Shown here piece by piece: positions 1-9,339 of a stretch of 64,000 bases of DNA. The notes beneath the pieces were generated by a model. The model searched no databases and was not told where the DNA came from. It saw only the letters and a program-made list of their open reading frames with translations. Each line of letters begins with the position of its first letter. Within the stretch, counting starts at the first letter, position 1. The stretch is from Asticcacaulis sp. AC466 (GTDB lineage: Bacteria; Pseudomonadota; Alphaproteobacteria; Caulobacterales; Caulobacteraceae). Location: positions 62,001 to 126,000 of the forward strand of contig NZ_AWGE01000014.1 in the NCBI RefSeq assembly GCF_000495815.1, written 5' to 3'. Both the position numbers and the translations under genes were made by a program.

Positions 1-151
1 CTTTGTGGCCATGCAAAAACTCCTGAATAGTGGGTGTCGGAAAATCACTCACTGTGTCTATGACAGGACTGAGCTGGCGGCTTTGACTATGATCAAAACC
101 GCGCCCGGAAAGTGCGATTACCGAATTGTTCGTAACGCTCGGCTACACCGT

Positions 152-169
152 CTGTCACAAAACTGACCT
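152..169 (+). promoter_or_regulatory. Possible Pho box upstream of the phytase-like esterase
   Basis: CTGTCAC, four A residues, then CTGACCT. This fits two 7-bp direct repeats spaced by 4 bp (consensus CTGTCAT-N4-CTGTCAT for PhoB); the first repeat has one mismatch and the second two. It lies 37 bp before the ATG of a phytase-like gene, so phosphate-starvation control would make sense. Nothing else supported is seen in bases 1–151. Confidence 0.4.
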
Positions 170-206
170 ATAGCCCGCCTATGTTGAGCCATTGCAAGGA
201 GCCAAC

Positions 207-1730
207 ATGTTTCGCCTGTCCGTTCTTGTCTCGCTGGCCGCGCTGGCCATGGCGTCGTCCGCCAGCGCGCAATCTCAAACCTATGTCAGCAAGCATTGGA
301 CAGAAGCGCCCGGCGCCGTGTCGGTGACGTTGAACGGGCAAACCTTCGTTAATCAAGGGCTGGTCGGCGCGGGACGCTTCAGCGCCGCGACGTCCGACTT
401 TGCCGGCGACACCCTGGGATCGTTTTCCGGCATGGCCTTGCGGGCGTGGAAGAAGCTGCCCGATGGCAGCTATAGCGGCGATATCTATACCCTGCCTGAC
501 CGTGGCCCTAACGATGTCGGCTCGGTCAAGGGCACGGCCGACTACGCCAATCGTCTGCACAGCCTGCATCTCAGCCTGAGCCCGGAGGGGCATCTGACCC
601 TTACGCCGACCGGGGGCTTTTACCTGAAGGACGCAACCGGCCAGACCTTCACCGGCAAGGACCCGGGCGCCAATGTCGTGACGCGTGACGGCATTCGCTA
701 TCCGTCACCAGCAAGCGGCGAGGGCGCTGGGCATATCAGCCTCGATTCCGAAGCCATCGCCATGCTGCCCGACGGCAGCTTCTGTATTTCCGACGAATAC
801 GCCGCCGGCATCTATCTGTTCGATAAAACGGGCAAGCAGACCGGCGCCATTCAAACCGTCCCCGCTTTGTTGCCGATGACGGCGGGCGTGCTCAACTTCA
901 ACGCCGAAAAGGCGCCGGACACGGGGCGTCGCAACAATCAGGGTCTCGAAGCGCTGGCGGTCACGCCGGATGGCAAATACCTGGTCACCATTTTGCAAAG
1001 CGCCACCGTCCAGGACACGGCCGGCAAGGATAAGGCCACGCGCAATAACACCCGCATCCTCATCTACGACATCTCAAAGACACGGACGCCGACGCAACCG
1101 GTTTCCCACTACGTCCTGCAACTGCCGACCTACCGTGAAACCGGTGACGGGCAGCCTGCCGACGCCACCGCTGCCCAATCGGAAATGGTTGCGCTCAGCG
1201 ATACGCAGTTCCTTGTCCTGTCGCGCGATGGCAACGGGCGCGGCAAGGGCACGACCGACGCGCCGGTGTTCAAGAGCGTTCTGCTCATTGACGTGACCGG
1301 TGCCACCAACCTGGCCGGGACACCCTATGAGCAGGGCACGCAGCCCGTTGCCCGCAACGGCCAACTGGTTGACGGCATCGTGCCGGTTCAGCAGACCGAA
1401 CTGATCAACATGCTCAATCCGGTGCAACTCGCCCGCTTCGGTATGAATCTGACGGTGGCGCCGTCCACGTCAATGACCCTGCCGGAAAAGCTGGAGGCGA
1501 TGGCCATTGCGCCGGCGCTTGACCCCAAGGCGCCGAACGACGTGTTTCTTCTGGTCGGTAACGACAACGATTTCGAAACGCAAAACGGCCGACTCAAGGG
1601 TCAGGCCTTCGATGCCGCCCTGACCAATGCCAAGGGGAGCGGCGCCGGGGACAACGACAACCTGATCCTGGTCTATCGGCTCACCCTGCCGGGCAGTGTG
1701 AAGCCGTCCGTCATTGACCCGGCTCAATGA
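207..1730 (+). CDS. Secreted esterase-like-activity-of-phytase protein
   Basis: Predicted exported beta-propeller of the phytase-like esterase family (about 507 residues). The first 22 residues form a Sec signal peptide ending in SASAQ. Later segments are typical of this family: DSEAIAMLPDGSFCISDEY, NNQGLEALAVTPDGKYL, and near the C-terminus LEAMAIAP followed by DVFLLVGNDNDF. The ATG at 207 is chosen because AAGGAG lies 5 bp upstream; an in-frame TTG at 192 is less likely. Members of the family are proposed to release phosphate from organic phosphates in the periplasm, but the substrate cannot be read from sequence. A possible Pho box lies just upstream. Confidence 0.8.
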   Translation: MFRLSVLVSLAALAMASSASAQSQTYVSKHWTEAPGAVSVTLNGQTFVNQGLVGAGRFSAATSDFAGDTLGSFSGMALRAWKKLPDGSYSGDIYTLPDRGPNDVGSVKGTADYANRLHSLHLSLSPEGHLTLTPTGGFYLKDATGQTFTGKDPGANVVTRDGIRYPSPASGEGAGHISLDSEAIAMLPDGSFCISDEYAAGIYLFDKTGKQTGAIQTVPALLPMTAGVLNFNAEKAPDTGRRNNQGLEALAVTPDGKYLVTILQSATVQDTAGKDKATRNNTRILIYDISKTRTPTQPVSHYVLQLPTYRETGDGQPADATAAQSEMVALSDTQFLVLSRDGNGRGKGTTDAPVFKSVLLIDVTGATNLAGTPYEQGTQPVARNGQLVDGIVPVQQTELINMLNPVQLARFGMNLTVAPSTSMTLPEKLEAMAIAPALDPKAPNDVFLLVGNDNDFETQNGRLKGQAFDAALTNAKGSGAGDNDNLILVYRLTLPGSVKPSVIDPAQ

Positions 1731-1908
1731 CCACGGCCCCGGTGAGCTTTGTTTCAAACCGTTCATGAAGCGGGTGAGGTCACAGGGGCTGCTCGCCGGG
1801 AAAACAACTGGACGCGCCTGAAAACGATAGTGCTGGGGTCAAACCCGCGTAGGCGCAGTTATCCAATACAGATTGGCGGCGCGGTCAGGGGGCGGCGACC
1901 GCGCGCGC

Positions 1909-3009
1909 TCATTTGAGGACGGAAATGGCGTCCACCAGATTCACGTCGTGCATTTCGTTGAGATAGGCTTCGTAATAGCCCTTATGCGAAGCGCCGACGA
2001 TGGCCAGCAGGTGCGTGCCGGGATGCTGGCCCAGAACGTCGCGGATATTGGCCACCATGCGCAGGTTGCGCGTCTCCCAATATCCGACATAGTAGCGGCC
2101 GAAGCCTTGGGGGGACGGCTCCGTCAGGGCCGCGCCAAAATCGGATTGATAGGTGCGCATCGCCGCCTCGGGCGCATTATAGGCGCGATACATGGCAAGG
2201 ACGCCGTCCGGTTGCGTCAGGCCGTCGTGTAAGCGTGCATCCTCGGCTCGCCGGGCCTGGGTGGCCGGGTTGTCCCACGCGCGCGTAATCGCCTCTTCAT
2301 AGGCCTTCGCTTCCGCCGGATCGGTCGGGTCGGGGGTGTCGGCGGAATGATCGTCTACGCTCCATAACCGCTCCAGCCCCAGTCGCGCCGCCAGGGGGGC
2401 GGAGATCAGGCTTGTTTCGTTGCGGCGGACCTTCAGCCTCTCCAGTTCGGCGGTCAGGTCGTCAGTGAGGCCGTCACCGGCGTGCCGCTCACCGGGCGCC
2501 AGACGCAACCACTGCACCAGCGCGGAATAGCGTTCACCGGCCGCGAGGAAGAGCGCCGCCAGATGCCGGCGCTGTGCGGGCGTGGGGGCCGCCGGCCACG
2601 CCGCCAGGACGCGTTCGGCTTCCGCATTGGCGGCCGGTACATCGAGCCCCGTCGCCACACCGGCCTTGGTCGGGTCGGGACAATAGGTCTTGACCGTTTC
2701 GGCATATCGCGAGGGATACCGGCGCAAGGCGTCGCATTGCAGGCCGGACATGTCTTCGGTGGCAATGGCGGTCGGGCGCCATGCCGCCAGACGATCGAGC
2801 AGTGGCGACAGGGTCTTTGGGTCAAAGGTGTCGGGCAGGCCGGACAAATGCATCGTGCCAAGCACCAGCACGTCATTGGGAGCGCTGGTGGCGGGGCGTT
2901 TCAGTGTCTGCGGATGAAAGGGTGGCTGATAGTCCTGCGCCAGAACAGGCAGGGCTATTGCGAACACGCAGGCGGCGACGGTTCCGGTAAGGACAGACAA
3001 ACGAAGCAT
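1909..3009 (-). CDS. Secreted DUF5694-type (TraB/GumN-like) protein
   Basis: About 366 residues with a clear signal peptide (MLRLSVLTGTVAACVFA...LAQ). The core starts with VLVLGTMHLSG and ends with LLAIVGASHKGYYEAYL. These two His-containing stretches resemble the GxxH-type motifs of TraB/GumN-like proteins and the DUF5694 family. The ATG at 3009 is chosen over an upstream extension because AAGGGGG lies just before it and the signal peptide starts there. The biochemical role is unknown; a metal-dependent periplasmic hydrolase is a guess. It is convergent with the phytase-like gene and divergent from the TonB receptor. Confidence 0.7.
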   Translation of the reverse strand: MLRLSVLTGTVAACVFAIALPVLAQDYQPPFHPQTLKRPATSAPNDVLVLGTMHLSGLPDTFDPKTLSPLLDRLAAWRPTAIATEDMSGLQCDALRRYPSRYAETVKTYCPDPTKAGVATGLDVPAANAEAERVLAAWPAAPTPAQRRHLAALFLAAGERYSALVQWLRLAPGERHAGDGLTDDLTAELERLKVRRNETSLISAPLAARLGLERLWSVDDHSADTPDPTDPAEAKAYEEAITRAWDNPATQARRAEDARLHDGLTQPDGVLAMYRAYNAPEAAMRTYQSDFGAALTEPSPQGFGRYYVGYWETRNLRMVANIRDVLGQHPGTHLLAIVGASHKGYYEAYLNEMHDVNLVDAISVLK

Positions 3010-3572
3010 GACGTACCCCCTTATAAATGGCGGACACTGTCGCCGCATACCGTGCGTAACGCAACGATCGCGGGCGTTAAATTTACGTCATGTTCCGGCC
3101 CCGGTCGGTCTTTGAGCGTCCCAATACCCGTCTTTTTCGCGGTCGCCAGGGGGCGTCTGGAGCTCCCATTACCGCATACCGCGCATGCACTTTATTTCAA
3201 AATATTTACATAGGGCAAAAGCCACCCGCCGCAACAAAGACAGAACGCGCCTGAAAACGCTTTGGATACTGGGCAAATTTGCGTTTTTTGTCACGGTTGG
3301 CGGGGGCCGTTGCATGAGGTGAGGGCGGTCAAAGTTTTGACGGTATCTCGGCCCTATATGGCGGCAATATGGACTTCGCACTTGCGGAATATTTTTGCGC
3401 CGCCGAGCGTCCGGGCTTCGGTGTTTCCCGTCTTGCCGTCAGGGCCTGATCCCCGCCCTTTGGTATTTTAGCAACGGTTAGGTGGGTTGGATGAAGTTTC
3501 TGACGAAACGGCTTGACTTCATGTATGTTATTACATAACACTTATTGCGGCGCATCATATGTGGAGTCCAAC
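3010..3572. other. Long intergenic region between DUF5694 gene and TonB receptor
   Basis: 560 bp with no convincing gene; open frames in it lack coding character. It must hold the promoter of the leftward DUF5694 gene and, at its right end, the promoter/operator of the receptor. A 15-mer, ACGCGCCTGAAAACG, at 3245–3259 also occurs at 1812–1826 downstream of the phytase-like gene, and similar CTGGG and CAAA stretches follow both copies, so both may be remnants of a short repeat. Confidence 0.6.
3513..3540 (+). promoter_or_regulatory. Promoter with perfect palindrome before TonB receptor
   Basis: TTGACT at 3513–3518 is a good -35 box. It is followed by a perfect dyad TGTTAT-TAC-ATAACA at 3526–3540, where the -10 box would be. 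A regulator bound there would block RNA polymerase. The local sequence is AT-rich against a GC-rich background. No regulator gene lies next door, so the cognate factor is unknown. Confidence 0.5.
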
Positions 3573-5750
3573 GTGTCGAAAATGAAATTCGCGAAGGCGG
3601 GGCGTATCGTTCCCGCAAGCCTAAAACCGGTCCTGCTGGGAGGGTTATCGCTGTTGGCGATGGGCGCCGGCATGGCGAACGCCCAGACGACCCCGCCGCC
3701 CGCGGACGCCACGGCCAGTGACGCAACAGACGCGGCGACCGTTGTCACTGTCAGAGCCAAAAAGCTTGATGCCGCCCGGCAAACCATTCAGCCCGATACC
3801 GGCGCCTCCAGCTATTCCATTCCCGAAGCCCTGGTGAAAAGCCTGCCCGGCGGTGAGAATGTCGGTCTCAATCAGGTTATCCTTCAGGCGCCGGGCGTGG
3901 CGCAGGATTCCTACGGTCAGCTTCATGTGCGTGGCGACCACAACAATATCCAGTTTCGCCTGAACGGCATCATCCTGCCCGAAGGCCTGAGCAGCTTCGG
4001 CCAGGTGTTGAGCCCCAGATATGCCAAATCGATTCAACTCGATACCGGTGCGCTGCCGGCTGAGTATGGGTTGCGCACCGCCGGTGTCGTCAACATAACG
4101 ACGCAGACGGGTCTCAAGACGGGCGGCACCGTGTCCGTCTATGGCGGCAGCCATGGACTGTATCAGCCGAGCATCACCTATGGCGGTTCCAACAGCACCG
4201 ACACCTATTTCGGCTCGCTCAGCTATCAGCAATCTCAGCTCGGTATCGAAGCGCCCTATAATACGAAGACGCCGATTCATGACCGGACGGGTCAGCTCTT
4301 AGGCTTCGGCTATTACGACCATATTATCGACGACAGCAGCCGCCTGTCCTTCATTGGCGGTATCTCGGATCAAACCTTCCAGCTTCCCAATACGCCCGGC
4401 CTGAATTCCGTCGATAACGGCACTGGCTATATGGTGAACGGCGTACCGTCCTTTGCCAGCGACCACCTCAATTCCAATCAAAAGGAATCGACGCAGTACG
4501 CTATCGCCTCCTACCTCAAGACCAGCGACAATTTTACCGGCCAGGTCTCGATCTTCGCGCGCGCTTCCAAGCTCACCTACAGCCCGGACTGGGACGCGGA
4601 GCTGGCCTTCAACGGCGTCGCCCAGGCGGCCAACAAGACGGATACCTCCGTCGGCCTTCAGGCCGAAGGCGCCTGGACATTGAGCGACACACACACCTTG
4701 CGATCCGGCTTGATTGCCTCCGCCGATCACAGCGTCAGCAAGACCCTTAGCCACGTCTTCTACCTCGACGATTCGGGCAATCCGACGTCAGACCTGCCGG
4801 TCGCGATCGTTGACAACGGTAAGAAGGATTCCCAGACCGTCAGCCTCTATGTCCAGGATGAATGGAAAATCTTCGATCAATTCGTGCTGAACTATGGTCT
4901 GCGCTATGACAAGCTCAGCTCCTATCGCGATGAAGACCAGCTTAGCCCGCGCGTCAATTTCGTGTGGACGCCGCTAAAGGACACGACCGTTCATGGCGGC
5001 TATGCGCGCTATTTCACGCCGCCCCCCTATGAGCTGATCGCGGGCCAGACCCAGGCGCTGTTTGCTGGCACCTCGTTTGATATCTCCGGGGCCAATGATG
5101 TCCCGTATGCGCAACGCGACAACTATTACGATCTGGGCGTTCAACAACGACTGGGCACGCACCTCACCGTGGGGATCGACGCCTATAACCGCGTTGCCCG
5201 CTATCTGATCGACGAAGGCCAGTTTGGCGCCCCCATCATCCTGACCCCCTTCAATTACAAATATGGCCGCAACCGCGGGACCGAATTTACGGCCAATTAC
5301 GAGAAGGGGCCCTTCACGGCCTATGCCAGCCTGGCAATCGCCAAGGCGCAAGGCCGCCAGATCGTCTCGTCGCAATTCAACTTCTCCCCAGACGATCAGG
5401 CCTATGTCGCCGATCACTTCATCTATGTCGACCATGATCAGACGACGACCGGATCTTTGGGCATGACGTACAAGCTGGGTGCCACCAATTTTGCCTTCGA
5501 CGGCATTTACGGCAGCGGTCTGCGCACGGACGGCGCCGTCCCCAATGGCGCGCGCCTGCCGGCCTATGCCCAGGTCAATCTCAGTGTCAGCCATCACTTC
5601 AACTGGGCCGGCGGCCTGGATGCGCGGGTGGATGTGATCAACGCTCTGGACCGTGCCTACGAAATCCGCGACGGCAGCGGCATTGGCGTCGGCGCTCCGC
5701 AATGGGGACCGCGCCGGGGTGTCTTCCTCGGCCTAAGCAAGGATTTGTAA
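3573..5750 (+). CDS. TonB-dependent outer-membrane receptor
   Basis: About 725 residues. A signal peptide with core LLGGLSLLAMGAGMANAQ is followed by a TonB-box-like region (VVTVRAKKL) and then a plug domain (LNQVILQAPGVAQDSYGQLHVRG, NNIQFRLNGIILP, AEYGLRTAGVVNITT). The rest is a 22-strand-type barrel ending RRGVFLGLSKDL; the last residue is Leu rather than the usual Phe. There is no N-terminal STN signalling domain. The GTG at 3573 is preferred because GGAG sits 6 bp before it; an ATG at 3582 is the alternative. The substrate is unknown. It stands alone, with a hairpin downstream and a palindrome over its promoter. Confidence 0.88.
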   Translation: MSKMKFAKAGRIVPASLKPVLLGGLSLLAMGAGMANAQTTPPPADATASDATDAATVVTVRAKKLDAARQTIQPDTGASSYSIPEALVKSLPGGENVGLNQVILQAPGVAQDSYGQLHVRGDHNNIQFRLNGIILPEGLSSFGQVLSPRYAKSIQLDTGALPAEYGLRTAGVVNITTQTGLKTGGTVSVYGGSHGLYQPSITYGGSNSTDTYFGSLSYQQSQLGIEAPYNTKTPIHDRTGQLLGFGYYDHIIDDSSRLSFIGGISDQTFQLPNTPGLNSVDNGTGYMVNGVPSFASDHLNSNQKESTQYAIASYLKTSDNFTGQVSIFARASKLTYSPDWDAELAFNGVAQAANKTDTSVGLQAEGAWTLSDTHTLRSGLIASADHSVSKTLSHVFYLDDSGNPTSDLPVAIVDNGKKDSQTVSLYVQDEWKIFDQFVLNYGLRYDKLSSYRDEDQLSPRVNFVWTPLKDTTVHGGYARYFTPPPYELIAGQTQALFAGTSFDISGANDVPYAQRDNYYDLGVQQRLGTHLTVGIDAYNRVARYLIDEGQFGAPIILTPFNYKYGRNRGTEFTANYEKGPFTAYASLAIAKAQGRQIVSSQFNFSPDDQAYVADHFIYVDHDQTTTGSLGMTYKLGATNFAFDGIYGSGLRTDGAVPNGARLPAYAQVNLSVSHHFNWAGGLDARVDVINALDRAYEIRDGSGIGVGAPQWGPRRGVFLGLSKDL

Positions 5751-5800
5751 GGTCCCTGCTATCTGATCCAGCCCTCTGTCGGATGTTGGCGACAGGAGGC

Positions 5801-5840
5801 AAAAAAGCAGCGCGCGGAGCTTAGGTTCCGCGCTTTACTG
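5801..5840 (+). terminator. Hairpin terminator after TonB receptor
   Basis: Seven-bp stem GCGCGGA (5812–5818) / TCCGCGC (5827–5833) with an 8-base loop, flanked by an A-run on the left and TTT on the right. It may serve the receptor and, less clearly, the convergent gene at 5890. Confidence 0.55.
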
Positions 5841-5889
5841 TATGCAATTAAACCTTTGGCAGCAGGAGCACTTTTCTTCCAAGTGACCG

Positions 5890-7284
5890 TCAGCCGCCTA
5901 TCTGAAATGTCCGCTTAACAGCCAACGCCATTAGGAAACCCAAAACGGTAGCAATAATGGATTGAATGCCGGTCAGGGCCGCAAAAATACCTGCGGTTAC
6001 CGGACGACCTGTGCCGTTTATTTCGTCAGCAAGTTTGCCGGTAATATCGCCAAACGTGTTAAACGGCATGATGCGGCTAAGAGAGAGCTCACCTGCCTGC
6101 ATCAGATTTTCCCCAATCGGCACACCCACTCTAAAAAACATGTAAGCTGTTGCGAAGGCGAACCACAAGATTAAAATGCCAATGACTGGTTTAGTCACCG
6201 AATTTCCATAGTCCGATAAAAAGGCATATCCGTCCGAAATAAGTTGCTCAGTCTTAGGTGTCGCAGCCTGTAGCCGCCGTGCCTGTAGTTCAAAAACATA
6301 CAAAATGCGTTCGCGGCTCCTGTCACCAACTGCAACCATCTGTTGCTTCAAATTTCGACACCCAACCTCGATAGATTTTAGACTGTCTTCGTATGATTGG
6401 CCTTGAAAGGCTTTAGCTCCGCCTAAATCGTGGTTAAGCGCCGCGCGCGCTACCGGTTCGGGAACATCGTCTAGCCTAACGCTTTCGCTGAATTTAGTTC
6501 CAAAAAACGCTGAAAAATGACCAAAACCAGAACTGTGGAAGTCGGCGAATGATAGAAATACGCATCGATCAAACGATTGATTATAGTCAGAAAATGAGAG
6601 CGGCCAGGTTATTTGCGTGAAATAGGCCACATTTGTGAATTCCGCCCCTTGGAAGGACATTCGGCCACCAAACACGGTTTCCCGAAAAATAGTTCGCCCC
6701 ATAAATACGGCGCTGTCAAACCTCGCCTTGTTTTGAAAAGTTACAAAGTCAAACATCGCGAAACCAAGGAAGGTCGCGTAATGAAATTTTGCTACGCCCG
6801 AGAACGTGGCATAAGAAAAAGCGCAGTGGCCTGAAAATTTCGTCTTTATAGCGCATGTCTCTCCTTCGAACCTTGCCTGCCAGAAAATTGCGTTTACCAA
6901 CATCTCCTCGGCGAAGGTGAAGTCACGAACAACGATTCCGTCCAAGCGAGCGGGCGCTGGCAACAGATCTCTGTCATCTGATGGTCCTGATGTCGCCCTC
7001 AAGCGCGCAATAAGAACCTCATCCTTTTTCGCCTTGAGAGATGCCACGGCCGCAGGATTGCTTTCGTCGACCACGCAGAATGGCACATGAAGGACATGGT
7101 ATTTGATACCTGCGAAGTCTATGAGTTCCCCGCACTCTACCAAAGCATGTTCAGATCTTATGACACCGCTAAGCGGATCCGTTAGCCAATAGGCCTGTAA
7201 AGAGGAAAAGGCCGACATCGGCACAGTTTTCAGTTCGTCCCAGGAAAAGGGGGCCGGCTTTGGTTGGTGCACACTATTTGTCAT
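5890..7284 (-). CDS. Pentapeptide-repeat-like membrane protein, low GC
   Basis: 464 residues. The N-terminal 150 residues match no family I recognise. Residues about 160–250 form a degenerate pentapeptide repeat with Phe at the centre (ATFSGVAKFHYATFLGFAMF, then FDSAVFMGRTIFRETVFGG), predicting a right-handed beta-helix. Two hydrophobic segments near the C-terminus (VIGILILWFAFATAYMFF and IFAALTGIQSIIATVLGFLM) should anchor it in the inner membrane. Base composition is clearly more AT-rich than its neighbours, with codons such as ATA and TTA, which suggests horizontal acquisition. Pentapeptide-repeat membrane proteins are found in many accessory loci; the function here is unknown. Confidence 0.65.
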   Translation of the reverse strand: MTNSVHQPKPAPFSWDELKTVPMSAFSSLQAYWLTDPLSGVIRSEHALVECGELIDFAGIKYHVLHVPFCVVDESNPAAVASLKAKKDEVLIARLRATSGPSDDRDLLPAPARLDGIVVRDFTFAEEMLVNAIFWQARFEGETCAIKTKFSGHCAFSYATFSGVAKFHYATFLGFAMFDFVTFQNKARFDSAVFMGRTIFRETVFGGRMSFQGAEFTNVAYFTQITWPLSFSDYNQSFDRCVFLSFADFHSSGFGHFSAFFGTKFSESVRLDDVPEPVARAALNHDLGGAKAFQGQSYEDSLKSIEVGCRNLKQQMVAVGDRSRERILYVFELQARRLQAATPKTEQLISDGYAFLSDYGNSVTKPVIGILILWFAFATAYMFFRVGVPIGENLMQAGELSLSRIMPFNTFGDITGKLADEINGTGRPVTAGIFAALTGIQSIIATVLGFLMALAVKRTFQIGG

Positions 7285-7506
7285 GGCTAAGCCCTTTCAC
7301 AACAAGCAATCGTGGCCATCGCTGGCCCAATCAGTGCGCAACCAATTAATGTGAAGCCCAGGATTTTAATTTTCTTCATCCGCCAACGCTTATGAAGATC
7401 CTAGCCAATTTTCCAAGTCTGACTATCTATAATTGTTTTCCGGCAATCAGGCGTGGATCATGCAGTCATTGAGCGACCCACGTTACGACACCCCCTCCAA
7501 AAAAAA

Positions 7507-8661
7507 TCAATCGGCGTATATGACGCTATCGAAGAGAATGGGCGAATAGTGCCGCAGGGTCAGGCGGTAGTCGTCGCTCAGACTGGACAGGGTGTCCAGT
7601 AGGGTCTCGAAATCGTCCGGCTTGTGATAGGCGCAGATGGCCAGGCGCGGCTTGTGGGTTTGGATCAGGCGGCGGGCACCGTTCAGGGCCTGATTTTCCG
7701 CCCCTTCGACGTCCAGCTTGATCAGGCTGACCGCGCCCAGGTCCATATTGTCCATGGCGTCGAGCGGCGCGGTTATGGTCGATGAAGCGCTGATCCGGCT
7801 GCCGTTGTCCGAGCGCAGGTCGATGCCCATTTCGGCCGGTTCGTTCCACAGGCCGACGCGATGCAGGGTCACATTGGGGATGTCGTGGGTATTGGCGTCA
7901 AAGGCATCGCAATTGACCGGATCGATTTCGAAGGAATGGATATGGCTATATTTGCCGTTGGTCTTTTGCTGAAAGGCGTGGACGGTATCGCCATTATAGG
8001 CGCCGCCATCGACGAAGATTTCGTGGTCGGTCAGCGGCATGACATCGGCTTCGAAATAGATGGCCTTTTCCGGCCGTGAAACCTCGGCGATGTATCGCGC
8101 ATCCCAGGTCAGGCGATACAGCATGATGGCGTCGAGCGTGCGGCGGCTCATCTCGTCGGCGAAGGCCGGCCGGGCTTTTTCATGCAGGCGCACCACCATG
8201 TCGAGGTCCGAAAACGCCGGTACGAACCAATGGGCCTTCGATGCCGAGGCCGGCACCAGGCTCATGACTTCGAAATAGCTCAAAAGCGGTTGCGGGCGCA
8301 CGGACCACAGGGTCGTGAAGTGTGCGATGGCGTTTTCCGAGCCGCAGCACAAGATGCCGATGGCGTCGGGCGTTTTCGCCAGGACGTCCGCCAGGTCGGC
8401 ATCGCCGATATAGGGCGTGTCGCCATAGGTCTGACCGGCACGATGATTGTCGACCAGGGCGACGACGCGCCCGGTCGCGATCATGTACGCGACGAAATCC
8501 GCCGCCAGAAGGGAGCCCGCACCCAGCAGGATCAGGGGTCGGTGGCCTACGTCCATCCCGTGCTGGCGGGCGCGGGTGGCCTCAAGCCAGGTCCGAAACG
8601 CCGATGTGGCCAGGTCCAGCGCGCCAAGTGTACCGGGCAGGAAGGGGGTAGGGGCGGCCAT
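7507..8661 (-). CDS. FkbM-family SAM-dependent methyltransferase
   Basis: About 384 residues. The N-terminal part has a Rossmann-like nucleotide-binding stretch (RPLILLGAGSLLAADFVAYM) similar to domains that accompany sugar-modifying enzymes. The C-terminal half carries FkbM methyltransferase motifs: EIFVDGGAYNGDTVHAF (motif I), HSFEIDPVNCDAF and LIKLDVEGAENQALNGA. Such enzymes O-methylate sugars, often in polysaccharides or glycans. The ATG at 8661 has GGGAG 7 bp upstream and is preferred over a TTG two codons earlier. It is divergent from the DUF188 gene. The real substrate cannot be told. Confidence 0.8.
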   Translation of the reverse strand: MAAPTPFLPGTLGALDLATSAFRTWLEATRARQHGMDVGHRPLILLGAGSLLAADFVAYMIATGRVVALVDNHRAGQTYGDTPYIGDADLADVLAKTPDAIGILCCGSENAIAHFTTLWSVRPQPLLSYFEVMSLVPASASKAHWFVPAFSDLDMVVRLHEKARPAFADEMSRRTLDAIMLYRLTWDARYIAEVSRPEKAIYFEADVMPLTDHEIFVDGGAYNGDTVHAFQQKTNGKYSHIHSFEIDPVNCDAFDANTHDIPNVTLHRVGLWNEPAEMGIDLRSDNGSRISASSTITAPLDAMDNMDLGAVSLIKLDVEGAENQALNGARRLIQTHKPRLAICAYHKPDDFETLLDTLSSLSDDYRLTLRHYSPILFDSVIYAD

Positions 8662-8772
8662 GATCAAACTCCCATAACGATTCGGACAGTATAGGCTGGG
8701 CAGTATAGGCCGGGATGGCGATATCGTGCGGATTTTATGACGACATCCGCCGTATTCTGCTAATCAGGCGAC

Positions 8773-9240
8773 ATGCCCATTACCGTATATATCGATGCCG
8801 ATGCCTGCCCCGTTAAGGATGAGACCTATAAGGTCGCCGCGCGCTACGGCCTTCATACCTTCGTGGTGTCCAACAGCTTCATTCAGATCCCGCAATCGCC
8901 GCTGATCGCGCGCATGATCGTCGAGGCCGGGCCCGACGTGGCCGATGACTGGATCGCCGATCAGGCGGTGGCGGGGGATGTCGTCATCACCAACGATATT
9001 CCGCTGGCCGGGCGGGTGCTGGCCAAGGCGGCGCACGCCATCGCCCCGAACGGGCGGGCCTTTACGCCGGATTCGATCGGTGCGGCCCTGGCCCAGCGCG
9101 CCTTGATGGAGCATATCCGTTCGACCGGCGAAATCACCGGCGGGCCGCCGCCGTTTTCCAATGCCAACCGCTCACAATTTCTCCAGACTCTGGATCAGGT
9201 CATCACGCGTGAACGCCGCAAGCAGGAGACACGTTTCTAA
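8773..9240 (+). CDS. YaiI/YqxD family protein (DUF188, UPF0178)
   Basis: 155 residues, the normal length for the family. It begins with the family signature IDADACPVKDE and carries DVVITNDIPLAGRVL, which together resemble the acidic active-site residues of PIN-like nucleases. The family is widespread in bacteria and has no agreed function; an RNA- or DNA-processing role is often guessed. Confidence 0.9.
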   Translation: MPITVYIDADACPVKDETYKVAARYGLHTFVVSNSFIQIPQSPLIARMIVEAGPDVADDWIADQAVAGDVVITNDIPLAGRVLAKAAHAIAPNGRAFTPDSIGAALAQRALMEHIRSTGEITGGPPPFSNANRSQFLQTLDQVITRERRKQETRF

Positions 9241-9339
9241 TTTTGAGGAAATGTGTCGATAGCGGCCTTGTCCCGCTATCGCGTTCTGCCGCAGTGCGAT
9301 AAAACGGGGTTCTGCGATTCTGACCCATGGAGATTCTGA

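Noticed and set aside
1812-3259. 15-mer ACGCGCCTGAAAACG repeated at 1812 and 3245
   Set aside because: Real repeat, but no structure, gene or conserved spacing explains it; too little to call an element.
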